Assembly (NCBI GenBank): GCA_019117325.1
Contig: DWZY01000054.1
Span: 1-6,386, forward strand
Reading direction: 5' to 3'
DNA from: Candidatus Brevibacterium intestinigallinarum
Lineage (GTDB): Bacteria; Actinomycetota; Actinomycetes; Actinomycetales; Brevibacteriaceae
Length of the DNA stretch: 6,386 bases
In this document: positions 1 to 6,200 of the stretch, piece after piece
How positions within the stretch are numbered: position 1 is the first letter of the stretch
Layout: each line of letters begins with the position of its first letter
Notes under the pieces: model-generated
Database searches by the model: none
What the model was told of the DNA's origin: nothing
Seen by the model: the letters and a program-made list of their open reading frames with translations, nothing else
Position numbers and translations under genes: made by a program

Positions 1-40
1 CCTCTTGCGCCCGCCTCGGGCCGACGTCCACCATGTGAGC
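1..40 (+). other. Left-edge leader; possible end of an upstream frame or leaderless promoter
   Basis: Only 40 bases precede the chosen aminotransferase start. One frame is open from the edge to a TGA at 36-38, so it could be the last codons of an upstream gene ending 2 bases before the ATG at 41. Alternatively, TTGCGC (5-10) and CACCAT (29-34) sit at plausible -35/-10 distances for a transcript starting at about 41. Both readings are weak, because each hexamer matches consensus at only three positions. The window edge prevents a decision. Confidence 0.2.
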
Positions 41-1237
41 ATGGTCACTCGCGCACGACATGTCCCGATGCCGCCGATCAACGCGCACGTGTCCTCCCTG
101 GGGGGCTCGCCCATCCGCGCGCTGCTCGCACTCGCCCAGGATCCTTCGGTCATCAGCTTCGGCGGCGGGGCGCCCGCCAGCGAGAGCTTCGACGTCGAGG
201 GCATCGGGAAGTCCTACCAGCGTGTGCTCGAGGAGCACGGTGCCCGCGCGCTCCAGTACTCGTCGACGGAGGGCGAGCCGGAGCTGCGCGAGGCGGTCGC
301 GGCACGGATGACCCACAACGGGCTGCACTCCGAGGCCGATGACGTCCTCATCACGTCCGGGTCCCAGCAGGGCCTGGGGCTGGTGGGCCAGGTGATCCTC
401 GACCCGGACTCGATCGTCCTGACGGAGAACCCCACGTTCGTCTCCGCCCTGCAGGCGTTCTCCCTCTCCCGCGCCCAGTTCCGCCCCGTCGACACGGACT
501 CCGGCGGCCTCGTGCCCGAGGCGCTGGAATCGGCCATCCTCCAGTACCAGCCGCGGGCGCTCTATCTCATCCCCACGTTCCAGAACCCCACCGGCGTCAC
601 GATGCCGGAGTCCCGCCGCCGCGAGGTCGCGGACGTCCTGGACCGCTACAACATCTGGCTCATCGAGGACGACCCGTACTCGGAGCTGCGCTACGACGAG
701 TGGACGATGACCCCCATCAGCGCGGACCCCCGCCTGCGGCAGAAGTCCCTGTACCTGGGGACGCTGTCGAAGGTGCTGGCCCCGGGCCTGCGGATCGGCT
801 GGATCCGGGGACCCCAGGAGGTGCTCGACACGCTCGCGACGACGAAGCAGGGCACCTCGCTGCAGACCTCGACGATCGACCAGCTGGCCGCGGTCGACTG
901 GCTCACCCACAACGACCTCGACGCGAAGCTGGTCCCAGTGCGCGCGGAGTATCGGCGTCGCCGCGATGCGATGGTCGCAGGCCTCGATGAGGTCCTGCCC
1001 GACGGCTACACGCTCAACACCCCCATGGGCGGCATGTTCCTGTGGGCCAACCTGCCGGAGGGCTTCGACGCGAACGAGTCGATCACCGACGCGGTGCAGG
1101 CCGGCGTCGTCTACATCCCCGGCGCGCAGTTCTACGTCGCAGATCCGCGCCCGTCGACCATCCGGCTGAGCTTCGTCTCCAACCCTGTCGAGACGATCGC
1201 GGAGGGGCTGGAGAGGCTGGGCACGATCTTCCGCTGA
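41..1237 (+). CDS. PLP-dependent aminotransferase, class I/II fold (LysN/2-aminoadipate-type)
   Basis: A cytosolic fold-type I aminotransferase of 398 residues that would move an amino group between an amino acid and a 2-oxo acid. Residues quoted count from the ATG at 41. The N-terminus carries SPIRALL and VISFGGGAP, typical of the KAT II/LysN/MocR-C-terminal subgroup. FQNPTG (Asn about 182) is the PLP-contact loop and EDDPYSELRY (about 209-218) holds the Asp that contacts the pyridine nitrogen. TLSKVLAPGLRIGW holds the Schiff-base Lys (about 244), and IRLSF (Arg about 375) is the substrate-carboxylate Arg. No DNA-binding domain is attached, so this is an enzyme and not a MocR regulator. The frame also permits TTG at 5, ATG at 68 or an off-window start, and no candidate has a convincing ribosome binding site. 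ATG 41 leaves the expected short N-terminal arm. Substrate (2-aminoadipate, branched-chain or aromatic amino acids, or alanine) cannot be assigned from sequence. An amino-acid symporter gene follows on the same strand. Confidence 0.88.
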   Translation: MVTRARHVPMPPINAHVSSLGGSPIRALLALAQDPSVISFGGGAPASESFDVEGIGKSYQRVLEEHGARALQYSSTEGEPELREAVAARMTHNGLHSEADDVLITSGSQQGLGLVGQVILDPDSIVLTENPTFVSALQAFSLSRAQFRPVDTDSGGLVPEALESAILQYQPRALYLIPTFQNPTGVTMPESRRREVADVLDRYNIWLIEDDPYSELRYDEWTMTPISADPRLRQKSLYLGTLSKVLAPGLRIGWIRGPQEVLDTLATTKQGTSLQTSTIDQLAAVDWLTHNDLDAKLVPVRAEYRRRRDAMVAGLDEVLPDGYTLNTPMGGMFLWANLPEGFDANESITDAVQAGVVYIPGAQFYVADPRPSTIRLSFVSNPVETIAEGLERLGTIFR

Positions 1238-1287
1238 CCTCGCCGAGGCCGTGTTCGGCTCACGCGGACGCGGTCCGGTTCCCGGGC

Positions 1288-1305
1288 CGCGGAGCCGGAT
1301 CCGCG
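1288..1305 (+). terminator. Possible GC hairpin after the aminotransferase gene
   Basis: CGCGGA (1288-1293) and TCCGCG (1300-1305) form a 6-bp stem with a 6-base loop, 50 bases after the aminotransferase stop. A weaker stem, GCCGA/TCGGC, lies nearer the stop at 1242-1259. Neither is followed by a T-run, so intrinsic termination is uncertain, and such stems arise readily by chance at this G+C. If real, this hairpin would separate the aminotransferase transcript from the symporter transcript. Confidence 0.2.
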
Positions 1306-1337
1306 CCGCATCGTCGCGGGAGTGACAGACTGGGGTC

Positions 1338-1362
1338 CACAGTGCACAGTGCGCAACTGTGC
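1338..1362 (+). promoter_or_regulatory. Candidate operator: tandem CACAGTG plus 7-bp inverted repeat upstream of the symporter
   Basis: Two perfect tandem copies of CACAGTG (1338-1344 and 1345-1351) are followed by an inverted partner, giving GCACAGT (1344-1350), a 5-base spacer, then ACTGTGC (1356-1362). This makes three half-sites in 25 bp, ending 37 bp before the symporter ATG at 1400. A GTGACA (1322-1327) lies 17 bp upstream of CACAGT (1345-1350), so the repeat could overlap a promoter, but that -10 match is poor. The geometry suits a dimeric repressor or activator of the symporter gene. An overlapping alternative stem, GTGCGC/GCGCAC (1349-1354/1364-1369), would be mutually exclusive in RNA. 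Repeats are seen; the operator role is inferred. Confidence 0.4.
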
Positions 1363-1384
1363 CGCGCACCCCCGACTCCCTCCC

Positions 1385-1391
1385 GGGAAGG
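1385..1391 (+). promoter_or_regulatory. Ribosome binding site deciding the symporter start
   Basis: GGGAAGG lies 8 bases before ATG 1400. It selects this start over the in-frame GTG at 1322, which would add 26 residues (Cys/Pro-rich, without a membrane segment) encoded across the repeat region. Confidence 0.65.
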
Positions 1392-1399
1392 CTCCTCCG

Positions 1400-2866
1400 A
1401 TGGAAACGTTCACCTCGTTCATCACCAGTGTCGACGGGTTCCTGGGCTACGTGCTCGTGGCCGTCCTCGTCCCCGTCGGTCTGTACCTGACGATCCGGAC
1501 CGGCGTCGTCCAGCTGCGGCTGCTGCCGGAGATGCTCCGGCTGATCCGCGAACCTGCGGGCCACGATGCTGACGGGAACAAGCAGATCTCGCCGTTCCGG
1601 GCCTTCTGCATCTCCGCCGCCAGCCGGGTGGGGACAGCGAACATCACCGGCGTCGCACTGGCGATCAGCATCGGCGGCCCCGGCGCCGTCTTCTGGATGT
1701 GGGTGACCGCGGTGGTGGGCGGCGCGACCGCGTTCGCGGAGTCCGCCCTGGGCCAGCTCTACAAGGTCAAGGCCGGCACCGCCTTCCGCGGCGGGCCCGC
1801 GTACTACATCACGAAGGGGCTGAACGCCCCTGCGGTCGGCGCGCTCTTCGCGGTCATCGTCGCGGTCGTCTACGGCATCGTCTTCAACACCGTCCAGTCG
1901 AACTCGATCACCGACTCGCTGGCGGCGAGCTTCGGCACGGAGGCCTCCGGCAGCGGCTTCTCGATCATCGTGGGTCTCATCATCGCGGTGGCCGCCGGCA
2001 TCACCTTCGTGGGCGGCGTTCAGCGGATCTCAGCGATCGCCGCCGTCATCGTGCCGGTCATGGCCGTCCTCTACCTGATCCTGGGCATCATCGTCGTCAT
2101 CCTCAACATCGGCGCCGTCCCCGCGATGCTGGGCACGATCGTGACGGACGCCCTGGGCTTCCAGTCGATCGCCGGAGCCGCACTGGGCACGATCATGATG
2201 GAGGGCATCCGCCGCGGCCTGTTCTCGAACGAGGCCGGCATCGGCTCCGTGCCCAACGCGGCCGCGGCCTCATCCGCCTCGCACCCGGCGAAGCAGGGAC
2301 TGGTCCAGGCGCTGGGCGTCTACTTCGACACCCTCCTCGTCTGCTCGATCACGGGCTTCATCGTCCTCCTGTCGAATCCGGAGTACGGCACCCCGCAGGG
2401 ATCGCAGCTCACGCAGACCGCACTCGCCGCCCAGGTGGGCGAGTGGGGCGTCCACTTCCTCACCGCCGCCATCTTCTTCTTCGCCTTCAGCTCGATCCTG
2501 GGCAACTACTACTACGGCGAGACGAACATCGAGTACCTCACGCGGAAGAAGGGCGCGCTGACGGTCTACCGCCTCATCGTGGTGGCGGCCGTCTTCGGCG
2601 GAGCCGTCGTCGCCCTCGATGCCGTGTGGACGGCGGCGAATATCGCGATGGCGATCATGGCGTTCATCAACCTCATCGCGGTCCTGCTGCTGAGCCCGGT
2701 CGTCCTGCGAGTCCTGCGCGACTACATGGATCAGCGTCGGGCCGGGCAGGAGCCGCTGTTCCACCGCGACCGGATGGCCGACCTCCAGGGCATCGACGCG
2801 TGGGACGGCACGGACGAGGTGACGCAGCCGGAGTTCTGGGAGAAGCACCGCGCCCGCAAGTCCTGA
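1400..2866 (+). CDS. Sodium:alanine/glycine symporter, AGCS family (AlsT/DagA/AgcS-like)
   Basis: A 488-residue inner-membrane carrier, the usual length for the AGCS family (TC 2.A.25). These proteins import alanine, glycine or sometimes glutamine with Na+. Family landmarks occur in order: SRVGTANITGVA (about 75-86), the signature PGAVFWMWVTA (about 94-104), FRGGPAYYITKG (about 129-140), the highly conserved LFSNEAGIGSVPNAAA (about 274-289) and SSILGNYYYGETN (about 364-376). Around ten to eleven hydrophobic helices are visible, starting with residues about 13-32. The C-terminus is a charged cytoplasmic tail of about 40 residues. The start is fixed by GGGAAGG 8 bases upstream. It follows the aminotransferase gene after 162 bp, so it probably has its own promoter, with a candidate operator at 1338-1362. 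Uptake of an amino acid metabolised by the neighbouring transaminase is plausible but inferred. Exact substrate and D/L preference are not visible. Confidence 0.95.
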   Translation: METFTSFITSVDGFLGYVLVAVLVPVGLYLTIRTGVVQLRLLPEMLRLIREPAGHDADGNKQISPFRAFCISAASRVGTANITGVALAISIGGPGAVFWMWVTAVVGGATAFAESALGQLYKVKAGTAFRGGPAYYITKGLNAPAVGALFAVIVAVVYGIVFNTVQSNSITDSLAASFGTEASGSGFSIIVGLIIAVAAGITFVGGVQRISAIAAVIVPVMAVLYLILGIIVVILNIGAVPAMLGTIVTDALGFQSIAGAALGTIMMEGIRRGLFSNEAGIGSVPNAAAASSASHPAKQGLVQALGVYFDTLLVCSITGFIVLLSNPEYGTPQGSQLTQTALAAQVGEWGVHFLTAAIFFFAFSSILGNYYYGETNIEYLTRKKGALTVYRLIVVAAVFGGAVVALDAVWTAANIAMAIMAFINLIAVLLLSPVVLRVLRDYMDQRRAGQEPLFHRDRMADLQGIDAWDGTDEVTQPEFWEKHRARKS

Positions 2867-2874
2867 CGGTCAGG
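2862..2874. terminator. Short palindrome spanning both convergent stop codons
   Basis: CCTGACGGTCAGG is a perfect 13-bp palindrome about its central base. Its left arm contains the symporter TGA (2864-2866) and its right arm contains the complement of the MFS gene's TGA (2870-2872). The genes meet tail to tail with 3 bp between. As RNA it could form a 5-bp stem with a 3-base loop on either strand. There is no T-run, so a bidirectional terminator is only possible, not shown. Confidence 0.25.
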
Positions 2875-3787
2875 CTCGCCGCCGCTCCAGCTGAGAGAGT
2901 GCGGCGGCGAGTCCCGCGACCGCAGCCGCGACGGCCACGGGCAGCAGCACGCCGGGGCCGATGAGCGCGCCCGCGAGCGCCGTGCCCGCGGCCCCGGACG
3001 CGATCTTGAGGGCGCCGACCCACACGAAGATCTGTGCGCGGGCCGTGTCCGGGGCGAACTCGCTGCGCGCCGCGAGCGTCGTCGCGAAGAAGATCGAGTT
3101 GCACGCGCCCACCACCGCGTACAGGACGAGCGCCACCCAGAGGGTCGTCGAGACCAGGGTGAGTGCCAGCATCGCGGCCACGCTCGCGGCGAACCAGGTC
3201 ATCGACCGATCCGCGTCGGTCCGCAGCGGGCGCACCATGAGCAAGACCGAGGCCCCCAGGCCTCCCGCGCCATAGGCGGCGGTCAGCGTGCCCGCAGCCG
3301 CGGCCTCGGACCCGGTGACGGCGGCGAAGCCCACCGCGGCCACGGGCAGCGCGGCGACGGCGAGCAGGGGCAGCAGCGGATAGAGCAGCACGGCCGCGAT
3401 GAGGAGGCCGCCGTGCAGCAGGCAGGCGAGCACCAGCACCAGCCGCCCATCGCGGACCACGTCCAGGGAGCGGGCGACGAACGGTCCCAGGAGGTGCGGT
3501 GCGGTGATGCACGCGGCCAGCAGTCCGGCCGACCACTCCGGGCCGCCGTGCACGGTGACCAGCAGGACGATCCCCACGACCGCGCCGCCGGTGGGCGTCC
3601 GGGCCAGCGTCGCCGCGATGACGTAGCGTGCCAGCCCGCCCCGCGGCACTGCGGTGGCGGACGCACCAGCCGCCGTTGCCGAAGGTCCCGAGAACGGCAG
3701 CCCGCCGCTGCCCGCACGGGTGGCCGGGGTCGGATCCGCCGCCGGGTCACGTCCCGGCCCGGGCCGCTCGGACCGCTCTGCGCTCAT
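2870..3787 (-). CDS. MFS-like membrane transporter, apparently shortened in the middle
   Basis: A 305-residue membrane protein with about nine hydrophobic helices, against 12 and about 400 residues for a usual MFS carrier. Residues 1-50 are a Pro/Ala/Ser/Gly-rich polar leader. RYVIAATLARTPTGGA (about 54-69) resembles the first helix of actinobacterial MFS proteins, and VARSLDVVRDGRLVL (about 104-118) looks like a degenerate motif A loop between helices 2 and 3. The C-terminal part runs from TLTAAYGAGGLGAS (about 167-180) through ARSEFAPDTARAQIF (about 240-254) to ERRRA, and resembles MFS helices 8-12. The missing stretch falls around residues 137-165, roughly family helices 4-7, with the reading frame kept. 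The start ATG overlaps the aldolase stop as ATGA and has no clear Shine-Dalgarno of its own, so translational coupling is likely. Substrate is unknown. It may be a reduced but functional carrier or a decaying gene kept in frame. Confidence 0.72.
   Translation of the reverse strand: MSAERSERPGPGRDPAADPTPATRAGSGGLPFSGPSATAAGASATAVPRGGLARYVIAATLARTPTGGAVVGIVLLVTVHGGPEWSAGLLAACITAPHLLGPFVARSLDVVRDGRLVLVLACLLHGGLLIAAVLLYPLLPLLAVAALPVAAVGFAAVTGSEAAAAGTLTAAYGAGGLGASVLLMVRPLRTDADRSMTWFAASVAAMLALTLVSTTLWVALVLYAVVGACNSIFFATTLAARSEFAPDTARAQIFVWVGALKIASGAAGTALAGALIGPGVLLPVAVAAAVAGLAAALSQLERRRA
3784..3787 (-). promoter_or_regulatory. ATGA stop/start overlap coupling aldolase and MFS translation
   Basis: On the minus strand ATGA contains the MFS start ATG and the aldolase stop TGA. 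There is no purine-rich ribosome binding site just upstream, so re-initiation by the same ribosomes is the likely way the transporter is translated. It also fixes the transporter start and argues that the two genes share one mRNA. Confidence 0.75.
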
Positions 3788-4677
3788 GTGAGTGAGAGTG
3801 CGTCGGCCACTCGGTCGACCTCTGCCCGCGCGGCCGGGTCGAGGGGCAGCAGGGGGCGCGGCAGCACGGGAGCCGTGGCGAGGCCCAGGCTCTCGGCGAG
3901 TGCCGCGACGACGCGCAGGCTTCCGCCGTGTGCGGCGAAGAGGTCCCAGAGCGGGGACAACCGCTGCGATGCGGCCAGGGCCGCCTCATGGTCGCCCTTC
4001 CGAGCGGGATCCGAGACCGTCCGTGCAGTCTGCGGGATGGTCCCGCCGATGACGGAGTACCAGGCGTCGCAGCTGGCCAGGAGCCCGCGGGCGGCATGCG
4101 CGTCGCCGGAGACTCCGACCGTCACGTGCCCCGGGATGCGCGCGCGGATCTGGTTGACCCGTGCGGCAGCCTCCTCTGCTCCCGCCGGAACGCCGGGTAT
4201 CTTGATCGACCCCACTCCGGGCAGGGCCGCGACCGCCGCATAGAGGTCATCGTCGAAGGTGAAGCGGGTGACCGTCGGATTGTCGTAGACCGCGAGCGGG
4301 ACGGAGAGGTCGCCCGCCACATCCTCGAACAGCGCGTAGACGTCGTCGCGGGTGAGCGGGTGGTAGGACATGGGGGCCAGGAGGACACCGGCGGCTCCGG
4401 CTTCCTGGGCGTCCGCGACGTGCTGGCGGACGTCCCGCGTCCGCAGCGCACCCACCCCAACGATGACGGGCGTGTCCCCCGCGTGCTGGACGGCGGTGCG
4501 GGCGACGGCACGGCGCTCCTCCCTCGTGAAATAGGGGTACAGCCCCGCCGAGCCCAGCGCGGTGATCGAATCGACCCCCGCCTCGCTGACATGCGCGATG
4601 AGCCGGGCGTACGAGTCCAGATCGACGCGGTCATCGACGACGGGGGTCAGCGGGAAGGCGCTCAGTCCGGTGAACAC
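3784..4677 (-). CDS. DapA/N-acetylneuraminate lyase superfamily aldolase (dihydrodipicolinate synthase family)
   Basis: A 297-residue cytosolic TIM-barrel class I aldolase, normal for this superfamily, whose members join or split pyruvate-type substrates through a lysine Schiff base. FTGLSAFPLTPV (2-13) is the first barrel strand and GVDSITALGSAGLYPYFTREER (34-55) aligns with the family GTTGE region. Tyr105 (MSYHPL) and Tyr131 (VYDNP) align with the E. coli DapA tyrosines, and Lys159 (SIKIPGVP) is the Schiff-base lysine. The usual Thr-Thr is replaced by Ser43-Ala44, and the Arg position reads YDNPTVTR, so lysine biosynthesis is unlikely and the substrate is open. The GTG start is chosen because AAGGAG lies 5 bases upstream and the protein begins like the family. 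A longer open frame to 5001 overlaps the neighbouring regulator and looks non-coding. It follows the MocR gene after 112 bp and overlaps the MFS gene by 4 bases. Confidence 0.88.
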   Translation of the reverse strand: MFTGLSAFPLTPVVDDRVDLDSYARLIAHVSEAGVDSITALGSAGLYPYFTREERRAVARTAVQHAGDTPVIVGVGALRTRDVRQHVADAQEAGAAGVLLAPMSYHPLTRDDVYALFEDVAGDLSVPLAVYDNPTVTRFTFDDDLYAAVAALPGVGSIKIPGVPAGAEEAAARVNQIRARIPGHVTVGVSGDAHAARGLLASCDAWYSVIGGTIPQTARTVSDPARKGDHEAALAASQRLSPLWDLFAAHGGSLRVVAALAESLGLATAPVLPRPLLPLDPAARAEVDRVADALSLT

Positions 4678-4682
4678 GGGGT

Positions 4683-4688
4683 CTCCTT
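4683..4688 (-). promoter_or_regulatory. Strong ribosome binding site for the aldolase gene
   Basis: The minus strand reads AAGGAG followed by 5 bases and GTG at 4677-4675. It is the best Shine-Dalgarno in the window and decides the non-ATG start of the aldolase. Confidence 0.8.
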
Positions 4689-4789
4689 CAGGTCGGGTGG
4701 GGCGAGTCGGTGGTGCGTGGTGGGACGGTGAGAAGTCGTCGGCTGTGGGGCACGGGTGAGTCGTCGTGAGGCTGGACGGCTCGGTCCCG

Positions 4790-6160
4790 TCACGCGTGTG
4801 CGCGCTGGGCGGCTGCGATCGCATCCGCGAGGGCCTGGGCGAGTTGTTCTGCCCCAGCGTCATCGAGCTGGTGGACGGTGAGGCGGAGGTTCGTGACACC
4901 GGTCGATTCCGTGAGCGCGAAGCTGTCCCCCGTCCGCGCGACCCAGCCGCGCAGCATGAGCTGGGTGTGGACTCGATGCGCGTCGGCCTCGGGGCCCGCA
5001 TCGACCCACACGTTCACTCCGTCGGTGCTGCACGCGGCGATGCCGCGCTCCGCCAGCCTGGCGACGAACGCGTCGTTGCGGGCGGTGTAGTGCTGTGCGG
5101 CCTTCTCCACCGTCGTCTGCACCTGTTCATCCGTGACGAGTGCGTGCACGGTGCGCTGCAGGAGGTGGCTCACCCACGTCGACCCGGCGCCGATCTGCGC
5201 GGTGAAGCGCTGTGCGGTGTCCGGATCGCTCGCCACGACGCCCACGCGCAGGTCCGGCCCCAGGATCTTCGAGAACGAGCGGATGAGCGCCCACCGGCGG
5301 TGTCCGTCCGGGATGATCGAGCGGTAGGGCGTGCGGGCGAGCGCGGAGAAGTGATCGTCCTCGATGACCAGCACGTGCGGGTGGTCCGCGAGCACTGCGC
5401 GCAGAGCGGCGGCGCGCTCCTCCGTGAGACTCGCGCCGGTCGGGTTGTGGGCGCGCGGCGTGCACACGACCGCACGTGCTCCGTCCGCGAGCGCCCGGGC
5501 AAGCGCCTCCGGCAGCATCCCGTCCGCGTCGATCTCCACCGGGACCGGGCGGTACCCGGCCCGTCGCACCGCATTGATGCTCGTGAGGAAGCAGGGGTCC
5601 TCGAGCGCGACCGACTCCCCCGGGGTCAGTGCCTGGGCGAGGAGCTTCTCCGTCGCATCCACCGCGCCGTTCGTGACCGTCAGCTCGAACGGACGGTCGA
5701 CGTCGCGGGCGAACATGTCCCGCGCCCATGCGCCCAGCCCGGGGTCGATCGTCTGCTCCCCGTAGAGCACGGGCGGTGCGGACGGCAGGCGGACCCGGGT
5801 GGGGTCGGGCAGGAACGCGGGGTCCGGGTTGCCGCTGCCCACGTCGCGCAGTGCGGTGTCCGGAGTGAAGCCCTCCTCCGGGAACCCCGACCTCCGCGCG
5901 ATCCGGGTTCCGGCGCCCCGGTTCGTCACCGCGAGTCCCGCGGTCACCAATTGCCGGTAGGCGGCGACCACCGTGTTGCGGTTGACCCCCAGCCGCGCGG
6001 CCAGGTCCCGCGCGGACGGCAGCCCGTCGCCGGGCGCCAGGGCGTTCGCGTCGAGCAGCGCACGCACGCTGCCGGCGATCTGGGCCGCGGTCGACCCTAC
6101 GATCGCGAGCTGCGGCCCGGTGGCGTCCGACCGCTGAGGGCCTGACTCTGCATCACTCAT
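4790..6160 (-). CDS. ptsJ: MocR-family transcriptional regulator, PtsJ/PdxR-type (GntR HTH + aminotransferase-like domain)
   Basis: A 456-residue DNA-binding regulator, normal MocR length. Residues about 17-89 form a GntR-type winged helix, with LPSARDLAARLGVNRNTVVA as the recognition region and GLAVTNRGAGTRIARR as the wing. A linker then leads to a fold-type I aminotransferase-like domain from about 108. PLP-site elements are intact: CTPRAHNPTG (Asn about 239), VIEDDHFSAL (Asp about 268), SFSKILGPDLRVG (Lys about 298) and NLRLTV (Arg about 426). GNPDP, ALEDPCFLTSINAV and GSTWVSHLLQ are what I recall of Salmonella PtsJ, a PLP-responsive MocR repressor of the B6 salvage kinase gene pdxK. It probably senses PLP and controls B6 genes, including the divergent yggS. 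The start at 6160 is chosen because a longer in-frame ATG at 6193 would collide with the yggS promoter and add 11 unalignable residues. No Shine-Dalgarno precedes it; TATGCT 7 bases upstream suggests a leaderless mRNA. Confidence 0.85.
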   Translation of the reverse strand: MSDAESGPQRSDATGPQLAIVGSTAAQIAGSVRALLDANALAPGDGLPSARDLAARLGVNRNTVVAAYRQLVTAGLAVTNRGAGTRIARRSGFPEEGFTPDTALRDVGSGNPDPAFLPDPTRVRLPSAPPVLYGEQTIDPGLGAWARDMFARDVDRPFELTVTNGAVDATEKLLAQALTPGESVALEDPCFLTSINAVRRAGYRPVPVEIDADGMLPEALARALADGARAVVCTPRAHNPTGASLTEERAAALRAVLADHPHVLVIEDDHFSALARTPYRSIIPDGHRRWALIRSFSKILGPDLRVGVVASDPDTAQRFTAQIGAGSTWVSHLLQRTVHALVTDEQVQTTVEKAAQHYTARNDAFVARLAERGIAACSTDGVNVWVDAGPEADAHRVHTQLMLRGWVARTGDSFALTESTGVTNLRLTVHQLDDAGAEQLAQALADAIAAAQRAHA

Positions 6161-6200
6161 GCCGCACAGCATAGACCATGTTAGATTTGGCATATGTCAA
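6161..6200. promoter_or_regulatory. Divergent ptsJ-yggS promoter region, probably leaderless in both directions
   Basis: Only 33 bp separate the two start codons. On the plus strand TAGATT (6182-6187) lies 6 bases before the yggS ATG at 6194. On the minus strand TATGCT (6173-6168) lies 7 bases before the ptsJ ATG at 6160. Both fit TAnnnT -10 elements placing transcription starts at or next to the first base of the start codon. Neither gene has a Shine-Dalgarno, as expected for leaderless messages. A perfect minus-strand TTGACA (6200-6195) covers the yggS start codon, but it is 21 bp from TATGCT, longer than the usual 16-18. A second minus-strand -10-like TAACAT (6183-6178) also exists. The hexamers are seen; promoter activity is inferred. 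Confidence 0.5.
6172..6182 (-). promoter_or_regulatory. PdxR-box-like motif, candidate MocR operator
   Basis: The minus strand reads AACATGGTCTA, matching 9 of 11 positions of the AAAGTGGWCTA motif that I recall for Corynebacterium PdxR (recall not verified here). It overlaps or abuts the candidate -10 elements on both strands, where a bound repressor would block both genes. A weaker plus-strand relative, GATTTGGCATA, begins at 6184. Binding by the adjacent PtsJ-type regulator is inferred. Confidence 0.35.

Noticed and set aside
1322..1399. 26-residue extension of the symporter to a GTG at 1322
   Set aside because: It runs through the repeat-rich region, has no family-like sequence, and ATG 1400 has a good ribosome binding site.
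1699..2964. 421-codon open frame on the plus strand inside the symporter gene
   Set aside because: It is rich in Arg, Gly, His and Pro with no hydrophobic or family pattern, as expected from a shifted frame of a high-GC gene. The AGCS frame carries all family motifs.
2673..3750. Other open frames overlapping the MFS gene on both strands (for example 2673-3536 and 3283-3750 minus, 2961-3275 plus)
   Set aside because: Compositionally they are shadows. Only the 2870-3787 frame gives membrane helices and the ATGA junction.
4775..4791. GACGG/CCGTC stem with a 7-base loop at the end of ptsJ
   Set aside because: A 5-bp GC stem without a T-run is expected by chance in such DNA. Not enough to call a terminator between ptsJ and the aldolase gene.
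4678..5001. 108-residue upstream extension of the aldolase frame
   Set aside because: It overlaps the end of ptsJ, is Ser/Arg/Pro/Thr-rich and unlike the family. The strong AAGGAG before GTG 4677 gives a start that matches DapA proteins.
4766..6145. 459-codon open frame on the plus strand, antisense to ptsJ
   Set aside because: Arg/Gly/Val/His-rich composition without recognisable motifs. It mirrors the MocR gene, whose HTH and PLP-site motifs are all intact.
6161..6193. 11-residue extension of ptsJ to an ATG at 6193
   Set aside because: It would occupy the whole divergent promoter region, has no ribosome binding site, and adds residues before a start that already precedes the HTH by 16 residues.
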